64,000 nt of DNA, taken from Pseudomonas rhodesiae. GTDB lineage: Bacteria; Pseudomonadota; Gammaproteobacteria; Pseudomonadales; Pseudomonadaceae. The stretch spans positions 1 to 64,000 of the forward strand of contig NZ_VFEU01000010.1 of assembly GCF_007858255.1 (NCBI RefSeq). Direction: 5' to 3'. Of the stretch, positions 54,201 through 63,798 are shown one piece after another. The stretch's first letter is position 1. Every line of letters starts with the position of its first letter. The notes beneath the pieces were generated by a model. That model did not search any database and was not told where the DNA came from. It saw only the letters and a program-made list of their open reading frames with translations. Both the position numbers and the translations under genes were made by a program.

Positions 54201-56405
54201 GGCTTCAGGCCACTTGCCGCTGTCGAGCAACAACCTCATTTGCAAGTTCCAGTCGACACGCCCAAAAACGGCAGGGTCGGTACTGCTCAGGCGGTCAATG
54301 AAGCCTTGGTAGCGACGGGCAGATTCGAAGCGCCGTAGCACTTCTCTGAACAGCGGCGGCGGCAATTGCTGATCGACGTAAACCCGGCGCAATTGCTCAT
54401 CCGTGACCCCACTCAGCGCTCGGACCTGCTCCAATTGAGCGTCGCTGAAAGCGTCGACGCTGGGACCGAGACGTCGCAACAGGGTCTTGCGATCCCACGT
54501 CAGGGGTTGTTCGAATTCATGCACCCAGGCACCCGCCCCGTTGTGGCGTACCCTGGGCCAGTAACGGGCGTCGCCATCCGGGTGGACGAGCCTGAAATCT
54601 CCCTCGGCGATGGCTTGCACCTTGTAGTGACCGCCGTGGGTCGACGGCAGGTACGTGGCGCCTTGATGCTCATACAAGCCCAGGCTGTTCGGCTTCAGCT
54701 CAGCGGGCAGGCTGATCGAGTGGGTGTACCGCGTCGGATCGAAGTCAAATAAACGGCTGCGCCCGCCGAAGTCGACATGCACCAAACGCTTGATAAAAGC
54801 GGTCTCTTTGAACGCTGCCAGCGCGGCGGGCACCGCCAGCCCCGCCAAGTTCAGACCCACCGCCGAGAAGTGCGCCCAGACCGCGCGCGCATCGCCCTCG
54901 GACCACGCCTGTATGCCTTCTGCCACGTCGTCGACCATTTGCACCGCCGCAACTATCAGCATCACTTCGCCAAGGTACGGCACCACAAATGCCGCCACGT
55001 TCAGCACATCCAGTATTTTTTTGCCCCACGACCACAGCCAGGCTTTCTCGGCATGGTCCGTAGCCTCTTGAGTGGACACGGCGCTCGCCTGAGCGTTGTC
55101 CATGATCGAGCGAACCCGCTGTTGCGCGCTGTCGATCCACACGTCACGCCAAGGCGGTGCGTAGGTGCCCTGGCGGTGAAGCCGGGCTTTGAGCGCCGGA
55201 TCGAAGTTCTGCGTGGCGGTGTAAACCTCGTCGGGGTCCAGTAGTGCCTTGAGTTTAGTAAAAAACACTTCTTGCCGGGAAAGCGGGACGAACTGGCTGA
55301 AGAAGGTACGGTAGTCAGCACGGCACAGGCGCGTGGTCAGGTGGTCGACGAAGACGGTGAGGTTGTCGTAAGCCTTGAGCGGGTGCAGCGGATCGCCGGG
55401 GATGTAGACCATGCACGGTCGCGGCAGGATCGTGGCATTTCGCGGATGGGGCTGCCACACCACCGGCCCGATGATCAGCACCTGCTCGATCACGACCGTG
55501 CACAACTGCAAGGGCGAAAAGCTGACGTCATCCTCTGCCCATGTGTGCCCGGTCTGTTGAATCAGAATCGCCTGGATCAAGCGATGGTCCTGGGGCTGGA
55601 TATGGCCCTGCATCAGGGCAATTTCGGCGGCCAACTCCAACTGATTGCGGTGCGCGGTGATCAACGTGCTGTACAGCTGGCCGGTCAGGGCGCCGGGGGG
55701 CTTGGCCAGAATCGGGGCGTTGATGATGCCGCGCACATGCTCGTAGTACGACTGCCCCAGGTCCAGCGTCCGGCACAGGGCGGCAAATTCGTGGGCTTTG
55801 ATCGACAGTTTGAACGACTTGACACTCGCGGGTGCATGCTTCTTTGCGCTGGAATATTGGTGGAAGTTATAGCGGGTGATCAAACGACAATCCAAGCAGA
55901 TCGGCTTGCTTGCATCGTCCTCGGTGAAATTCATCAAGGCCGCTTCAAGCAGGCTGACGCCCTTGTAGAAATACAGCGGCGACGACGCTGACGACACGGT
56001 GGTGGTCGACAGTTCTTCCGAATCGGTGCTGCACGATCTCTGCTCCATCTTGCGCGCGTAGAACACGCTCGTGACGTCGAGGCGTAGGCCGAACTTCTCT
56101 TCAATCGCCGCCACCAGCAAGGGTTCGGCATAGTCGGCGGGGCTTTTGAGTTGGCTGAACCATTGATCCAGCTGGTTTAACGACGTCCGGCTGCGGTCGT
56201 GGACCGCCTTCAATCGGTTTTTCGCTGTTGAGTCGGCGTTGGTGTACCAGGACGGGATAACCAGCTTGAGGTTGGCCAATTCGGTCTTGCGCCCTGCCAG
56301 CGCATCGGTATACCAAGCGGGGGTGTTGTCCTGGATGGGCCCCACATGGGGGCTTGGCTCATCGACATCGGGCAGGGCAAGCGGATCAGTGAGCAGATCG
56401 GTCAT
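51222..56405 (-). CDS. Giant LRR and NEL-type E3 ubiquitin-ligase-like protein
   Basis: About 1727 residues. The N-terminal two-thirds match the DUF6543/dermonecrotic-toxin-N type region of large Pseudomonas proteins, with a hydrophobic stretch near 465-535 (DVLNVAAFVVPYLGEVMLIV and following). Leucine-rich repeats occupy about 1215-1370 (LRWLNMRENNLTQLPEF; LKILDLSDNRRLGW; LARIDLHSNQITTLP). The C-terminal ~340 residues are an IpaH/SspH-like novel E3 ligase domain with the CxD catalytic motif in VTCGDGS (Cys near 1476), whose Cys accepts ubiquitin in the family. An in-frame ATG two codons upstream is possible. No secretion-system or chaperone gene is nearby. Probable effector against eukaryotic cells; the delivery route is unknown. 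Confidence 0.85.
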   Translation of the reverse strand: MTDLLTDPLALPDVDEPSPHVGPIQDNTPAWYTDALAGRKTELANLKLVIPSWYTNADSTAKNRLKAVHDRSRTSLNQLDQWFSQLKSPADYAEPLLVAAIEEKFGLRLDVTSVFYARKMEQRSCSTDSEELSTTTVSSASSPLYFYKGVSLLEAALMNFTEDDASKPICLDCRLITRYNFHQYSSAKKHAPASVKSFKLSIKAHEFAALCRTLDLGQSYYEHVRGIINAPILAKPPGALTGQLYSTLITAHRNQLELAAEIALMQGHIQPQDHRLIQAILIQQTGHTWAEDDVSFSPLQLCTVVIEQVLIIGPVVWQPHPRNATILPRPCMVYIPGDPLHPLKAYDNLTVFVDHLTTRLCRADYRTFFSQFVPLSRQEVFFTKLKALLDPDEVYTATQNFDPALKARLHRQGTYAPPWRDVWIDSAQQRVRSIMDNAQASAVSTQEATDHAEKAWLWSWGKKILDVLNVAAFVVPYLGEVMLIVAAVQMVDDVAEGIQAWSEGDARAVWAHFSAVGLNLAGLAVPAALAAFKETAFIKRLVHVDFGGRSRLFDFDPTRYTHSISLPAELKPNSLGLYEHQGATYLPSTHGGHYKVQAIAEGDFRLVHPDGDARYWPRVRHNGAGAWVHEFEQPLTWDRKTLLRRLGPSVDAFSDAQLEQVRALSGVTDEQLRRVYVDQQLPPPLFREVLRRFESARRYQGFIDRLSSTDPAVFGRVDWNLQMRLLLDSGKWPEARVLVALDADGDIVWRSAAVAQRSQVVKLDLAQAATRDGVILPSLLSQLSEEQIRHLLDEPAVERALRYELMLTGRIDSDFLATAADKAYADRLVERMMSEQRTPQARALRYRDRLRELAQDSKARLFGLEIAAGDVSSEANVQLLQRDFPGLPKLIAEDLLAHATDQELARMGETSRVPLRLAEEARRYGQKVRALRAHTDLLFDNELTPDSVRLALHKLATLPGRLDGVGLELRADTYDGELLDRVGRADAPRQLRLVRISLNEWKLFSGPDDLEYWRSDKDAFYTALWRVGYSGRTDWRQLKASTQALKEQLAQQPLSEEATRQALGLQAIKPGFKSPMRLADGRFGYPLSPVGGAGRRPFICTMKAMYLYPSKSLEEVEALYGLQGLTDAQVLARLSSLEEEYNQLKQTLDAWHQDAEPGHSQIRRRVAGTIMAAWQRQSPQAYAADQTPIGHMLDLSDELVGELPPITANMDHVGSLDLGRMGLSDESLPFLNAFGRLRWLNMRENNLTQLPEFTHGGAGLTKLNLSRNDLQLTDASRARLEGMRDLKILDLSDNRRLGWTADLRGMRSLNQLYLADTGTTTFPMGAEQLTSLARIDLHSNQITTLPDYAYQHLDRINVHENPLSAATRERLGLEAPLDPAQWADHVTLDEARTLWLREVPAAELTHRARLWDDVKACPDSAALFTVLADTTRSAEYASPVTRAALTQRVWDLLEAASQSQAIRESLFGIADDRVTCGDGSTVEFMNLESELLALKALEQAGEADSEGSLISIARQLFRLTLVDAVAEQDVASRGPGFTEQVEVILAYRIGLADRLGLPINTREMLFPQQANVSQQALDSAYRQVLRNESVTADESAFFVGREFWEKHLRSRYPQELQALMGPGIELIEEKSSALFELSDVQGEQDTGADLAAQADWQSRHDAAVDRLARLLGKSKDDILVDGAMPSAFFDGELKQLAAARQQEQTQALQRLTRKVLNNFMATEGTSV

Positions 56406-56486
56406 GGGCATCGCCTTCGAGTAGCGGAATAATCCGCCACTCTAGGCAGCTGGCGCAGGCCGAACGCGGTAGCCCAGCACCCCGTT

Positions 56487-58121
56487 TCAGCGCTCGGTGC
56501 TCAATTCCTGGAGGCTGATCTCGCGCATGCGAAATTTCTGGATCTTGCCCGTGACGGTCATCGGAAACTCATCCACGAACTTGAAGTGCTTAGGCGTCTT
56601 GAAGTGCGCAATGCGACCCTTGCACCAGCCCTGCAAATCCAGCTCATCGGTCGCGTGGCCCGGATGGAGTTTGATCCAGGCGACGATTTCTTCGCCGTAG
56701 CGCGCATCCGGAATGCCGATCACCTGCACATCGGCCACCGCCGGGTGGGTGAAGAAAAACTCCTCCAACTCGCGCGGGTACACGTTTTCACCGCCGCGAA
56801 TGATCATGTCCTTATTGCGTCCAGCAATGCGCACATAACCGTGCTCATCCATGCTTGCCAGATCGCCGGTGCGCATCCAGCCGGCCTCGTCGATGGCCTC
56901 GCGGGTTGCCTCGGGATTACTCCAGTAGCCGAGCATGACGCTGTAGCCACGGGTGCACAGCTCGCCGATTTCACCGCGCGCGACGGTGTTGCCATCGATG
57001 TCGATGATCTTGGTTTCCAACTGCGGTTGGGTGCGGCCGACGGTGGTGACCCGGCGCTCCAGATCATCCTGTGGCCCGGTCTGCAAGGACACTGGGCTGG
57101 TTTCGGTCATACCGTAGGCGATCTGCACTTCGCCCATGTGCAACTCGCTGATCACGCGGCGCATCACTTCGATGGGGCACGTGGCGCCGGCCATGATGCC
57201 GGTGCGCAGGCTGGATAGCTCGAACTCACCGCGCCGCGGGTGATCAAGCAGCGCGATAAACATGGTGGGCACGCCATACAGGCCAGTGGCGCGTTCTTCG
57301 GCGACGGCGCTGAGGGTCAGCAATGGGTCGAAGCCGTCGTTCGGGTAGATCATGGCGGTTCCATGGGTGATACAGCCCAGGTTGCCCATCACCATGCCAA
57401 AGCAGTGATACAGCGGCACCGGGATCACCAAGCGATCTTGGGCGGTCAGGCCCAGGCTCTCACCGACCATGTAGCCGTTATTGAGAATATTGTGATGACT
57501 GAGCGTGGCCCCCTTGGGGAACCCGGTGGTGCCGGAGGTGTACTGGATATTAACGGCTTGATCGAAGTGCAGGCTGGCCTGGCGCTGGTGCAGTTGCTCG
57601 GGCGTTACCTCGGCGCCGAGGGCGGCCAGCGTCGACCAGGGCATAAAGCCTGCCGGCGGGCTGGGATCGAGGCTGATGATGCCGCGCAGGTCGGGTTGCA
57701 GTTCCTGGAGCATCCCGTGGTAATCGGAACCCTTGAACGCCCCGGCGCACACTAGCCACTGACAACCGGACTGTTTGAGCACGTAGTCCAGCTCGCTGGT
57801 GCGGTACGCCGGGTTGATATTGACCAGGATCACGCCGAGCTTGGCGCTGGCAATCTGGCTGATCAACCACTCGGCGCAGTTCGGCGCCCAGATGCCCAAG
57901 CGGTCGCCTGTCTGCAGGCCCAAGGCGAGGAAGGCACGGGCGTGCAGGTCGACGGTATCGGCCAGTTGCCGCCAGGTATAGCGCCGTGACTGATGACGCA
58001 CCACCAGCGCTTCGCCATCGGGGAATTGCGCCACTGTGCGATCGAAGGCCTGGCCGATGGTCATGGCCAGTAAGGCTTTGTCCTGGGAGCCACGGCTGTA
58101 GCTCTGATGCAGTTGATCCAT
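56487..58121 (-). CDS. AMP-binding acyl-CoA synthetase of the liu locus
   Basis: A 544-residue ANL enzyme with all core motifs: [22 protein letters not shown] (phosphate loop), [28 protein letters not shown], the hinge [17 protein letters not shown], and the catalytic Lys in [15 protein letters not shown]. It activates a carboxylic acid to its CoA thioester; the context with isovaleryl-CoA dehydrogenase suggests isovalerate or a related medium or branched acid. The ATG at 58121 has AGGGG six bases upstream. It is divergent from liuABCD and shares operator-like palindromes with them. Confidence 0.9.
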   Translation of the reverse strand: MDQLHQSYSRGSQDKALLAMTIGQAFDRTVAQFPDGEALVVRHQSRRYTWRQLADTVDLHARAFLALGLQTGDRLGIWAPNCAEWLISQIASAKLGVILVNINPAYRTSELDYVLKQSGCQWLVCAGAFKGSDYHGMLQELQPDLRGIISLDPSPPAGFMPWSTLAALGAEVTPEQLHQRQASLHFDQAVNIQYTSGTTGFPKGATLSHHNILNNGYMVGESLGLTAQDRLVIPVPLYHCFGMVMGNLGCITHGTAMIYPNDGFDPLLTLSAVAEERATGLYGVPTMFIALLDHPRRGEFELSSLRTGIMAGATCPIEVMRRVISELHMGEVQIAYGMTETSPVSLQTGPQDDLERRVTTVGRTQPQLETKIIDIDGNTVARGEIGELCTRGYSVMLGYWSNPEATREAIDEAGWMRTGDLASMDEHGYVRIAGRNKDMIIRGGENVYPRELEEFFFTHPAVADVQVIGIPDARYGEEIVAWIKLHPGHATDELDLQGWCKGRIAHFKTPKHFKFVDEFPMTVTGKIQKFRMREISLQELSTER

Positions 58122-58148
58122 AACGACCCCTGTTATCTTTTTTGTAGG

Positions 58149-58206
58149 TTGACGTAAACGTAAACTACGATTGACAGCGTCACAACGCAAGCTTACGTTA
58201 ACGTAA
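58149..58206. promoter_or_regulatory. liuR binding sites: Two LiuR-type operators in the acyl-CoA synthetase/liuA divergent promoter
   Basis: TTGACGTAAACGTAAA (58149-58164) and TTACGTTAACGTAA (58193-58206, a perfect palindrome) both contain ACGT-N2-ACGT, the same core as the site before liuR. Read on the minus strand, the first site continues as ACGTCAACCTAC, identical over 12 bases to the liuR promoter site, so it probably serves the synthetase gene. The second would serve liuABCD. Confidence 0.82.
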
Positions 58207-58240
58207 AGGTGAGCGCCCTCCCCTGGCGCGCCGACCACAC

Positions 58241-58248
58241 AACAACAA
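58241..58248 (+). promoter_or_regulatory. Hfq/Crc-type CA motif (AACAACAA) in the liuA leader
   Basis: AACAACAA fits AAnAAnAA perfectly and lies about 10 bases upstream of the AAGG ribosome binding site and 24 bases before the liuA ATG. Hfq/Crc bound here would hinder translation of the first gene of the liu operon when preferred carbon sources are present. Confidence 0.65.
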
Positions 58249-58271
58249 AGCTCACATTAAGGTGCCTGTCC

Positions 58272-59435
58272 ATGAGTTACCCGTCCCTGAACTTCGCCCT
58301 CGGCGAAACCATCGACATGCTGCGCGACCAGGTGCAGTCCTTCGTGGCCAAAGAGGTCGCACCGCGCGCGGCGCAAATCGACAGCGACAACCTGTTCCCC
58401 GCCGACCTGTGGCGCAAATTCGGTGACATGGGCCTGCTCGGCATCACCGTTCCGGAAGAGTACGGCGGCGCCGGCCTGGGTTACCTGGCGCATGTGGTGG
58501 CCATGGAAGAAATCAGCCGTGGCTCGGCATCCGTGGCGTTGTCCTACGGCGCTCACTCCAATCTCTGTGTGAATCAGATCAACCGCAACGGTAACCACGC
58601 ACAGAAGCTCAAGTACCTGCCCAAACTGATCAGCGGCGAACACGTCGGTGCCTTGGCCATGAGCGAGCCGAACGCCGGCTCCGATGTGGTCTCGATGAAG
58701 CTGCGCGCCGACAAGCGCGGCGACCACTATGTGCTCAACGGCAGCAAGACCTGGATCACCAACGGTCCCGATGCCAACACCTATGTGATTTACGCCAAGA
58801 CTGACTTGGAAAAAGGCCCACACGGCATCACCGCGTTTATTGTCGAGCGCGACTGGAAGGGCTTTAGCCGTAGCAACAAGTTCGACAAATTGGGCATGCG
58901 CGGCTCCAACACCTGCGAGCTGTTTTTCGATGACGTCGAAGTGCCCGAAGACAACATCCTCGGCGTGCTCAATGGCGGCGTGAAAGTGCTGATGAGCGGC
59001 CTGGACTATGAGCGCGTGGTGCTCTCCGGCGGCCCCACCGGGATCATGCAGGCGTGCATGGACCTGATCGTGCCGTACATCCACGACCGCAAGCAGTTCG
59101 GCCAAAGCATCGGCGAGTTCCAGTTGATCCAGGGCAAAGTCGCCGATATGTACACCCAACTCAACGCCAGCCGCGCCTATCTGTATGCAGTGGCCCAGGC
59201 CTGCGAACGTGGCGAGACCACCCGCAAGGACGCCGCCGGGGTGATCCTCTACAGCGCCGAACGGGCCACGCAAATGGCCCTGGATGCGATCCAGATTCTC
59301 GGCGGCAACGGCTACATCAACGAATTCCCCGCCGGGCGCCTGTTGCGCGATGCCAAGCTGTATGAAATCGGCGCCGGCACCAGTGAAATCCGGCGGATGC
59401 TGATCGGTCGCGAACTGTTCAACGAAACTCGCTGA
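58272..59435 (+). CDS. liuA: Isovaleryl-CoA dehydrogenase
   Basis: A 387-residue acyl-CoA dehydrogenase oxidising isovaleryl-CoA to 3-methylcrotonyl-CoA. Seen: [69 protein letters not shown] (FAD loop) and [15 protein letters not shown]. Glu247 in [18 protein letters not shown] is the catalytic base position specific to isovaleryl-CoA dehydrogenases. [35 protein letters not shown] closes the protein. The ATG at 58272 fits the family start. First gene of liuABCD. Confidence 0.95.
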   Translation: MSYPSLNFALGETIDMLRDQVQSFVAKEVAPRAAQIDSDNLFPADLWRKFGDMGLLGITVPEEYGGAGLGYLAHVVAMEEISRGSASVALSYGAHSNLCVNQINRNGNHAQKLKYLPKLISGEHVGALAMSEPNAGSDVVSMKLRADKRGDHYVLNGSKTWITNGPDANTYVIYAKTDLEKGPHGITAFIVERDWKGFSRSNKFDKLGMRGSNTCELFFDDVEVPEDNILGVLNGGVKVLMSGLDYERVVLSGGPTGIMQACMDLIVPYIHDRKQFGQSIGEFQLIQGKVADMYTQLNASRAYLYAVAQACERGETTRKDAAGVILYSAERATQMALDAIQILGGNGYINEFPAGRLLRDAKLYEIGAGTSEIRRMLIGRELFNETR

Positions 59436-59446
59436 GGGCACGCGCC

Positions 59447-61054
59447 ATGGCCACCTTGCACACCCAGCTCAACCCGCGCTCGGCGGAGTTCGCCGCCAAC
59501 AGCGCGGCGATGCGCCAACAGGTCGACGCCCTGCACACTCTGCTCGCTCACGTGCAGCAAGGCGGCGGCGCCAAGGCTCAAGAGCGGCACACCTCACGGG
59601 GCAAACTGTTGCCGCGCGAACGCATCAATCGCCTGCTCGATCCGGGCTCGCCGTTTCTTGAACTCAGCCAACTCGCCGCCTATCAGGTCTACGGCGAAGA
59701 CGTGCCCGCGGCCGGCGTCATCGCCGGAATCGGTCGCGTCGAAGGCGTGGAGTGCATGATTGTGGCCAACGACGCCACGGTCAAAGGTGGCTCCTACTAC
59801 CCGCTGACCGTAAAAAAACACCTGCGCGCCCAGACCATCGCCGAGCAGAATCGCCTGCCGTGCATCTACCTGGTGGACTCCGGCGGCGCCAACCTGCCGC
59901 GTCAAGACGAGGTATTTCCCGACCGCGAGCACTTTGGGCGGATCTTTTTCAACCAGGCCAATATGAGCGCCCAAGGCATCCCGCAGATCGCCGTGGTGAT
60001 GGGCTCATGCACCGCCGGCGGCGCCTATGTGCCGGCCATGGCCGACGAAGCCATCATGGTGCGCCAGCAGGCCACGATCTTTCTGGCCGGCCCGCCGTTG
60101 GTGAAGGCCGCCACCGGGGAAGTGGTCAGCGCCGAAGACCTCGGCGGCGCGGATGTGCATTGCAAAATTTCGGGCGTGGCCGACCACTATGCCGACAGCG
60201 ATGAACACGCCCTGGCCCTGGCCCGCCGCAGCGTGGCCAACCTCAATTGGCACAAACAGGGCCAGTTGCTGCAACGTACGCCGGTGGCACCGCTGTACAG
60301 CGGCGAAGAGTTGTACGGCGTGATTCCGGCCGACCCTAAACAGCCGTTCGACGTACGCGAAGTGATCGCGCGACTGGTGGACGGTTCGGTGTTCGATGAG
60401 TTCAAGGCGCTGTTCGGCACCACGCTGGTGTGCGGTTTCGCCCATCTGCACGGCTACCCGATTGCGATCCTGGCCAACAACGGAATTCTGTTCGCCGAAG
60501 CCGCGCAGAAAGGCGCGCACTTTATTGAACTGGCCTGCCAGCGCGGCATCCCCCTGCTGTTCCTGCAGAACATCACCGGCTTTATGGTCGGCCAGAAATA
60601 CGAGGCCGGCGGCATTGCCAAGCACGGCGCCAAACTGGTGACGGCAGTGGCCTGCGCCAAGGTGCCCAAATTTACCGTGATCATCGGCGGCAGCTTTGGT
60701 GCCGGTAACTACGGCATGTGCGGTCGCGCCTATGACCCGCGCTTTTTGTGGATGTGGCCGAACGCGCGTATCGGCGTGATGGGCGCCGAACAGGCGGCCG
60801 GCGTGCTGGTGCAGGTCAAGCGCGAGCAGGCCGAACGCGCGGGCGCCAGGTTCAGTGCCGAGGAGGAAGCCGCGATCAAGCAGCCGATCCTCGACCAGTA
60901 CGAAACCCAGGGGCACCCCTACTATTCCAGCGCGCGCCTGTGGGATGACGGCGTGATCGATCCGTTGCAGACCCGCGACGTGCTGGCCCTGGCCCTGTCC
61001 GCGGCCTTGAACGCCCCCATCGAGCCGAGCCGCTTCGGCGTGTTCCGCATGTAA
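59447..61054 (+). CDS. liuB: 3-Methylcrotonyl-CoA carboxylase, carboxyltransferase (beta) subunit
   Basis: A 535-residue carboxyltransferase of the biotin-dependent acyl-CoA carboxylase family. It transfers the carboxyl group from biotin on LiuD to 3-methylcrotonyl-CoA. The two crotonase-like halves show [88 protein letters not shown] and [43 protein letters not shown]. Eleven bases separate it from liuA. Confidence 0.95.
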   Translation: MATLHTQLNPRSAEFAANSAAMRQQVDALHTLLAHVQQGGGAKAQERHTSRGKLLPRERINRLLDPGSPFLELSQLAAYQVYGEDVPAAGVIAGIGRVEGVECMIVANDATVKGGSYYPLTVKKHLRAQTIAEQNRLPCIYLVDSGGANLPRQDEVFPDREHFGRIFFNQANMSAQGIPQIAVVMGSCTAGGAYVPAMADEAIMVRQQATIFLAGPPLVKAATGEVVSAEDLGGADVHCKISGVADHYADSDEHALALARRSVANLNWHKQGQLLQRTPVAPLYSGEELYGVIPADPKQPFDVREVIARLVDGSVFDEFKALFGTTLVCGFAHLHGYPIAILANNGILFAEAAQKGAHFIELACQRGIPLLFLQNITGFMVGQKYEAGGIAKHGAKLVTAVACAKVPKFTVIIGGSFGAGNYGMCGRAYDPRFLWMWPNARIGVMGAEQAAGVLVQVKREQAERAGARFSAEEEAAIKQPILDQYETQGHPYYSSARLWDDGVIDPLQTRDVLALALSAALNAPIEPSRFGVFRM

Positions 61055-61069
61055 ATGGAGCAGCACCCC

Positions 61070-61876
61070 ATGAGCGATTTCAACACCCTCGAACTGATCG
61101 CCGACCGCCGTGGCTTTGCCACGCTGTGGCTCAGTCGTGAAGCCAAGAACAACGCGTTCAATGCCGAGATGATCCGCGAGCTGATCATCGCCCTCGACCA
61201 GGTGCAGGGCGATGCTTCCCTGCGGTTCCTGGTGCTGCGCGGGCGCGGTAAGCATTTCAGCGCCGGGGCCGACCTGGCCTGGATGCAGCAATCGGCCGAG
61301 CTGGATTACCACACCAATCTCGACGACGCCCGCGAACTGGCGGAACTGATGTACAACCTGGCCAAGCTGAAAATCCCCACCCTGGCGGTGGTGCAAGGTG
61401 CAGCCTACGGCGGCGCCCTGGGCTTGATCAGTTGCTGCGACATGGCCATCGGCGCCGACGATGCGCAGTTCTGCCTGTCGGAAGTGCGCATCGGCCTGGC
61501 GCCGGCGGTGATCAGCCCGTTCGTGGTGCAAGCCATCGGCGAACGCGCGGCACGGCGCTACGCCCTCACCGCCGAGCGCTTCGGCGGCCAGCGCGCGCGG
61601 GAGATCGGCCTGTTGGCTGAAAGCTACCCGGCGGACGAGCTGGAGATTCACGTCGAACACTGGATAGCCAACCTGCTGCATAACAGCCCGGCGGCGATGC
61701 GCGCCAGCAAGGATCTGCTGCGTGAAGTCGGCAACGGCGCCCTCACCCCGGCGTTGCGCCGCTACTGCGAAAACGCCATCGCCCGCATCCGCGTCAGCCC
61801 CGAGGGCCAGGAAGGCTTACGCGCTTTCCTGCAAAAACGTCCACCGAGCTGGCAAGCGCAGGAGCCGCGTTCATGA
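61070..61876 (+). CDS. liuC: 3-Methylglutaconyl-CoA hydratase (enoyl-CoA hydratase family)
   Basis: A 268-residue crotonase that hydrates 3-methylglutaconyl-CoA to HMG-CoA. The oxyanion-hole segments are LRGRGKHFSAGADLAWMQQSAELD and GAAYGGALGLISCCDMAIGADDAQFCLSEVRIGLAPAVISPFV, with the Glu of SEVRIGL at the catalytic position. An ATG at 61055 directly follows the liuB stop, but the ATG at 61070 is preferred because it has GGAG nine bases upstream. Its end overlaps liuD (ATGA). Confidence 0.93.
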   Translation: MSDFNTLELIADRRGFATLWLSREAKNNAFNAEMIRELIIALDQVQGDASLRFLVLRGRGKHFSAGADLAWMQQSAELDYHTNLDDARELAELMYNLAKLKIPTLAVVQGAAYGGALGLISCCDMAIGADDAQFCLSEVRIGLAPAVISPFVVQAIGERAARRYALTAERFGGQRAREIGLLAESYPADELEIHVEHWIANLLHNSPAAMRASKDLLREVGNGALTPALRRYCENAIARIRVSPEGQEGLRAFLQKRPPSWQAQEPRS

Positions 61877-63798
61877 GTACTTTGACCCGCATACTGGTGG
61901 CCAACCGGGGTGAAATCGCCTGTCGCGTGATGCGCACCGCCAAGGCCATGGGGCTGACCACCGTGGCCGTGCACAGCGCCATCGACCGCGACGCGCGCCA
62001 TTGCCGCGAAGCGGATATCTGCGTCGACCTGGGGGGCAGCAAGGCCAGTGACAGTTACCTGCAAATCGACAAACTGATCGCCGCCGCCCAGGCCAGCGGC
62101 GCCCAGGCGATTCATCCGGGCTACGGGTTTCTCTCGGAAAACGCCGGGTTCGCCCGCGCCATCGAAGCCGCCGGCTTGATCTTCCTCGGCCCGCCCGCCT
62201 CTGCCATCGACGCCATGGGCAGCAAATCCGCAGCCAAAGCGTTGATGGAAACCGCCGGCGTGCCCCTGGTACCGGGTTACCACGGCGAGGCCCAAGACCT
62301 GGAGACTTTCCGCGACGCCTGTGCCCGCATCGGTTACCCGGTGCTGCTCAAGGCCACGGCCGGCGGCGGCGGCAAAGGCATGAAAGTGGTCGAGGATGTC
62401 AGCCAATTGGCCGACGCCCTGGCCTCTGCCCAACGCGAGGCGTTGTCGTCATTTGGCAACGCCCAGATGCTGGTGGAGAAATACCTGCTCAAGCCCCGTC
62501 ATGTGGAAATCCAGGTTTTCGCCGACCAGCACGGGCACTGCCTGTACCTGAATGAACGGGATTGCTCGATTCAGCGCCGTCATCAGAAGGTCGTGGAGGA
62601 AGCTCCGGCCCCCGGCTTGAGCGCTGAACAGCGCCGTGCCATGGGCGAGGCTGCCGTGCGGGCGGCCCAGGCGATCGGCTATGTCGGCGCCGGCACCGTG
62701 GAGTTTTTGCTCGACGCGCGCGGCGAGTTCTTCTTTATGGAGATGAATACGCGGTTGCAGGTCGAACATCCGGTCACCGAAGCGATTACCGGTCTGGACC
62801 TGGTGGCCTGGCAGATCCGCGTGGCCCAGGGCCAGGCGCTGCCGATCACCCAGGCACAGGTGCCCTTGATCGGACATGCCATCGAAGTGCGTCTGTATGC
62901 CGAGGACCCGGCCAATGATTTTCTGCCCGCCACCGGGCACTTGGCGCTGTACCGCGAATCCACCCCCGGCCCTGGGCGCCGCGTGGACAGCGGCGTGAGT
63001 GAGGGGGATAACGTTTCGCCCTTCTACGATCCGATGTTGGGCAAGTTGATTGCCTGGGGCGAGGACCGTGAACAGGCGCGCCTGCGCTTGCTGAGCATGC
63101 TCGACGAATTCGCCGTGGGCGGGCTGAAGACCAACCTGGGCTTCCTGCGGCGCATTATTGGGCACCCGGCATTCGCCGCAGCCGAACTGGATACCGGGTT
63201 TATTCCGCGCTATCAGGAACAATTGCTGCCGCCGACCGGCGCGCTGAGTGATGATTTCTGGCAGGCCGCAGGTGCCGCGCTGATGCACAGCCTGCCCGCC
63301 GGCGACGGCCCGTGGGCAGACACCCGTGGCTTTCGCGCGGGGTTGCCCGCTGAGGTTTCGTTGCACTTGAGCTGCAACGGGCAGGACCGACTGGTGACCC
63401 TGGCGCCAGACATTACGCAGTTGCACGGCGAGCAGTTGAGCATCGAACGCGACGGCGTGCGTCGCAGCTATCTGGCGGTCCGGCACGACGGCGGCGTGTT
63501 TGTACGCTGGGACGGTGAAATGCATGGGGTCAGCCTGTTCGACCCGATTGCTGCCGTGGAAGCCAACCAATCCCATCAGGGTGGCCTGACGGCGCCCATG
63601 AACGGCAGCATTGTGCGGGTGCTGGTGCAGGCCGGCCAGGCGGTCGAGGCCGGTACGCAACTGGTGGTGCTCGAAGCGATGAAGATGGAACACAGCATCC
63701 GTGCTCCCGAAGCCGGGGTGGTCAAGGCGCTGTTCTGTCAGGAAGGCGAAATGGTCGCCGAAGGCTGCACGCTGGTGGAGCTGGAAACGGCGGACTAG
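61873..63798 (+). CDS. liuD: 3-Methylcrotonyl-CoA carboxylase, biotin-carboxylase/carrier (alpha) subunit
   Basis: A 641-residue protein: biotin carboxylase (about 1-450) with ILVANRGEIACRVMRTAKAMG, ATAGGGGKGMKVV (ATP lid), NERDCSIQRRHQKVVEEAPAPGLS and MEMNTRLQVEHPVTEAITGLDLV, then a linker and the biotinyl domain (about 565-641). The biotin attachment site is Lys604 in LEAMKMEHSI. It carboxylates its biotin using bicarbonate and ATP and passes the group to LiuB. Last gene of liuABCD; its stop overlaps the end of the convergent S24-like gene. Confidence 0.95.
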   Translation: MSTLTRILVANRGEIACRVMRTAKAMGLTTVAVHSAIDRDARHCREADICVDLGGSKASDSYLQIDKLIAAAQASGAQAIHPGYGFLSENAGFARAIEAAGLIFLGPPASAIDAMGSKSAAKALMETAGVPLVPGYHGEAQDLETFRDACARIGYPVLLKATAGGGGKGMKVVEDVSQLADALASAQREALSSFGNAQMLVEKYLLKPRHVEIQVFADQHGHCLYLNERDCSIQRRHQKVVEEAPAPGLSAEQRRAMGEAAVRAAQAIGYVGAGTVEFLLDARGEFFFMEMNTRLQVEHPVTEAITGLDLVAWQIRVAQGQALPITQAQVPLIGHAIEVRLYAEDPANDFLPATGHLALYRESTPGPGRRVDSGVSEGDNVSPFYDPMLGKLIAWGEDREQARLRLLSMLDEFAVGGLKTNLGFLRRIIGHPAFAAAELDTGFIPRYQEQLLPPTGALSDDFWQAAGAALMHSLPAGDGPWADTRGFRAGLPAEVSLHLSCNGQDRLVTLAPDITQLHGEQLSIERDGVRRSYLAVRHDGGVFVRWDGEMHGVSLFDPIAAVEANQSHQGGLTAPMNGSIVRVLVQAGQAVEAGTQLVVLEAMKMEHSIRAPEAGVVKALFCQEGEMVAEGCTLVELETAD

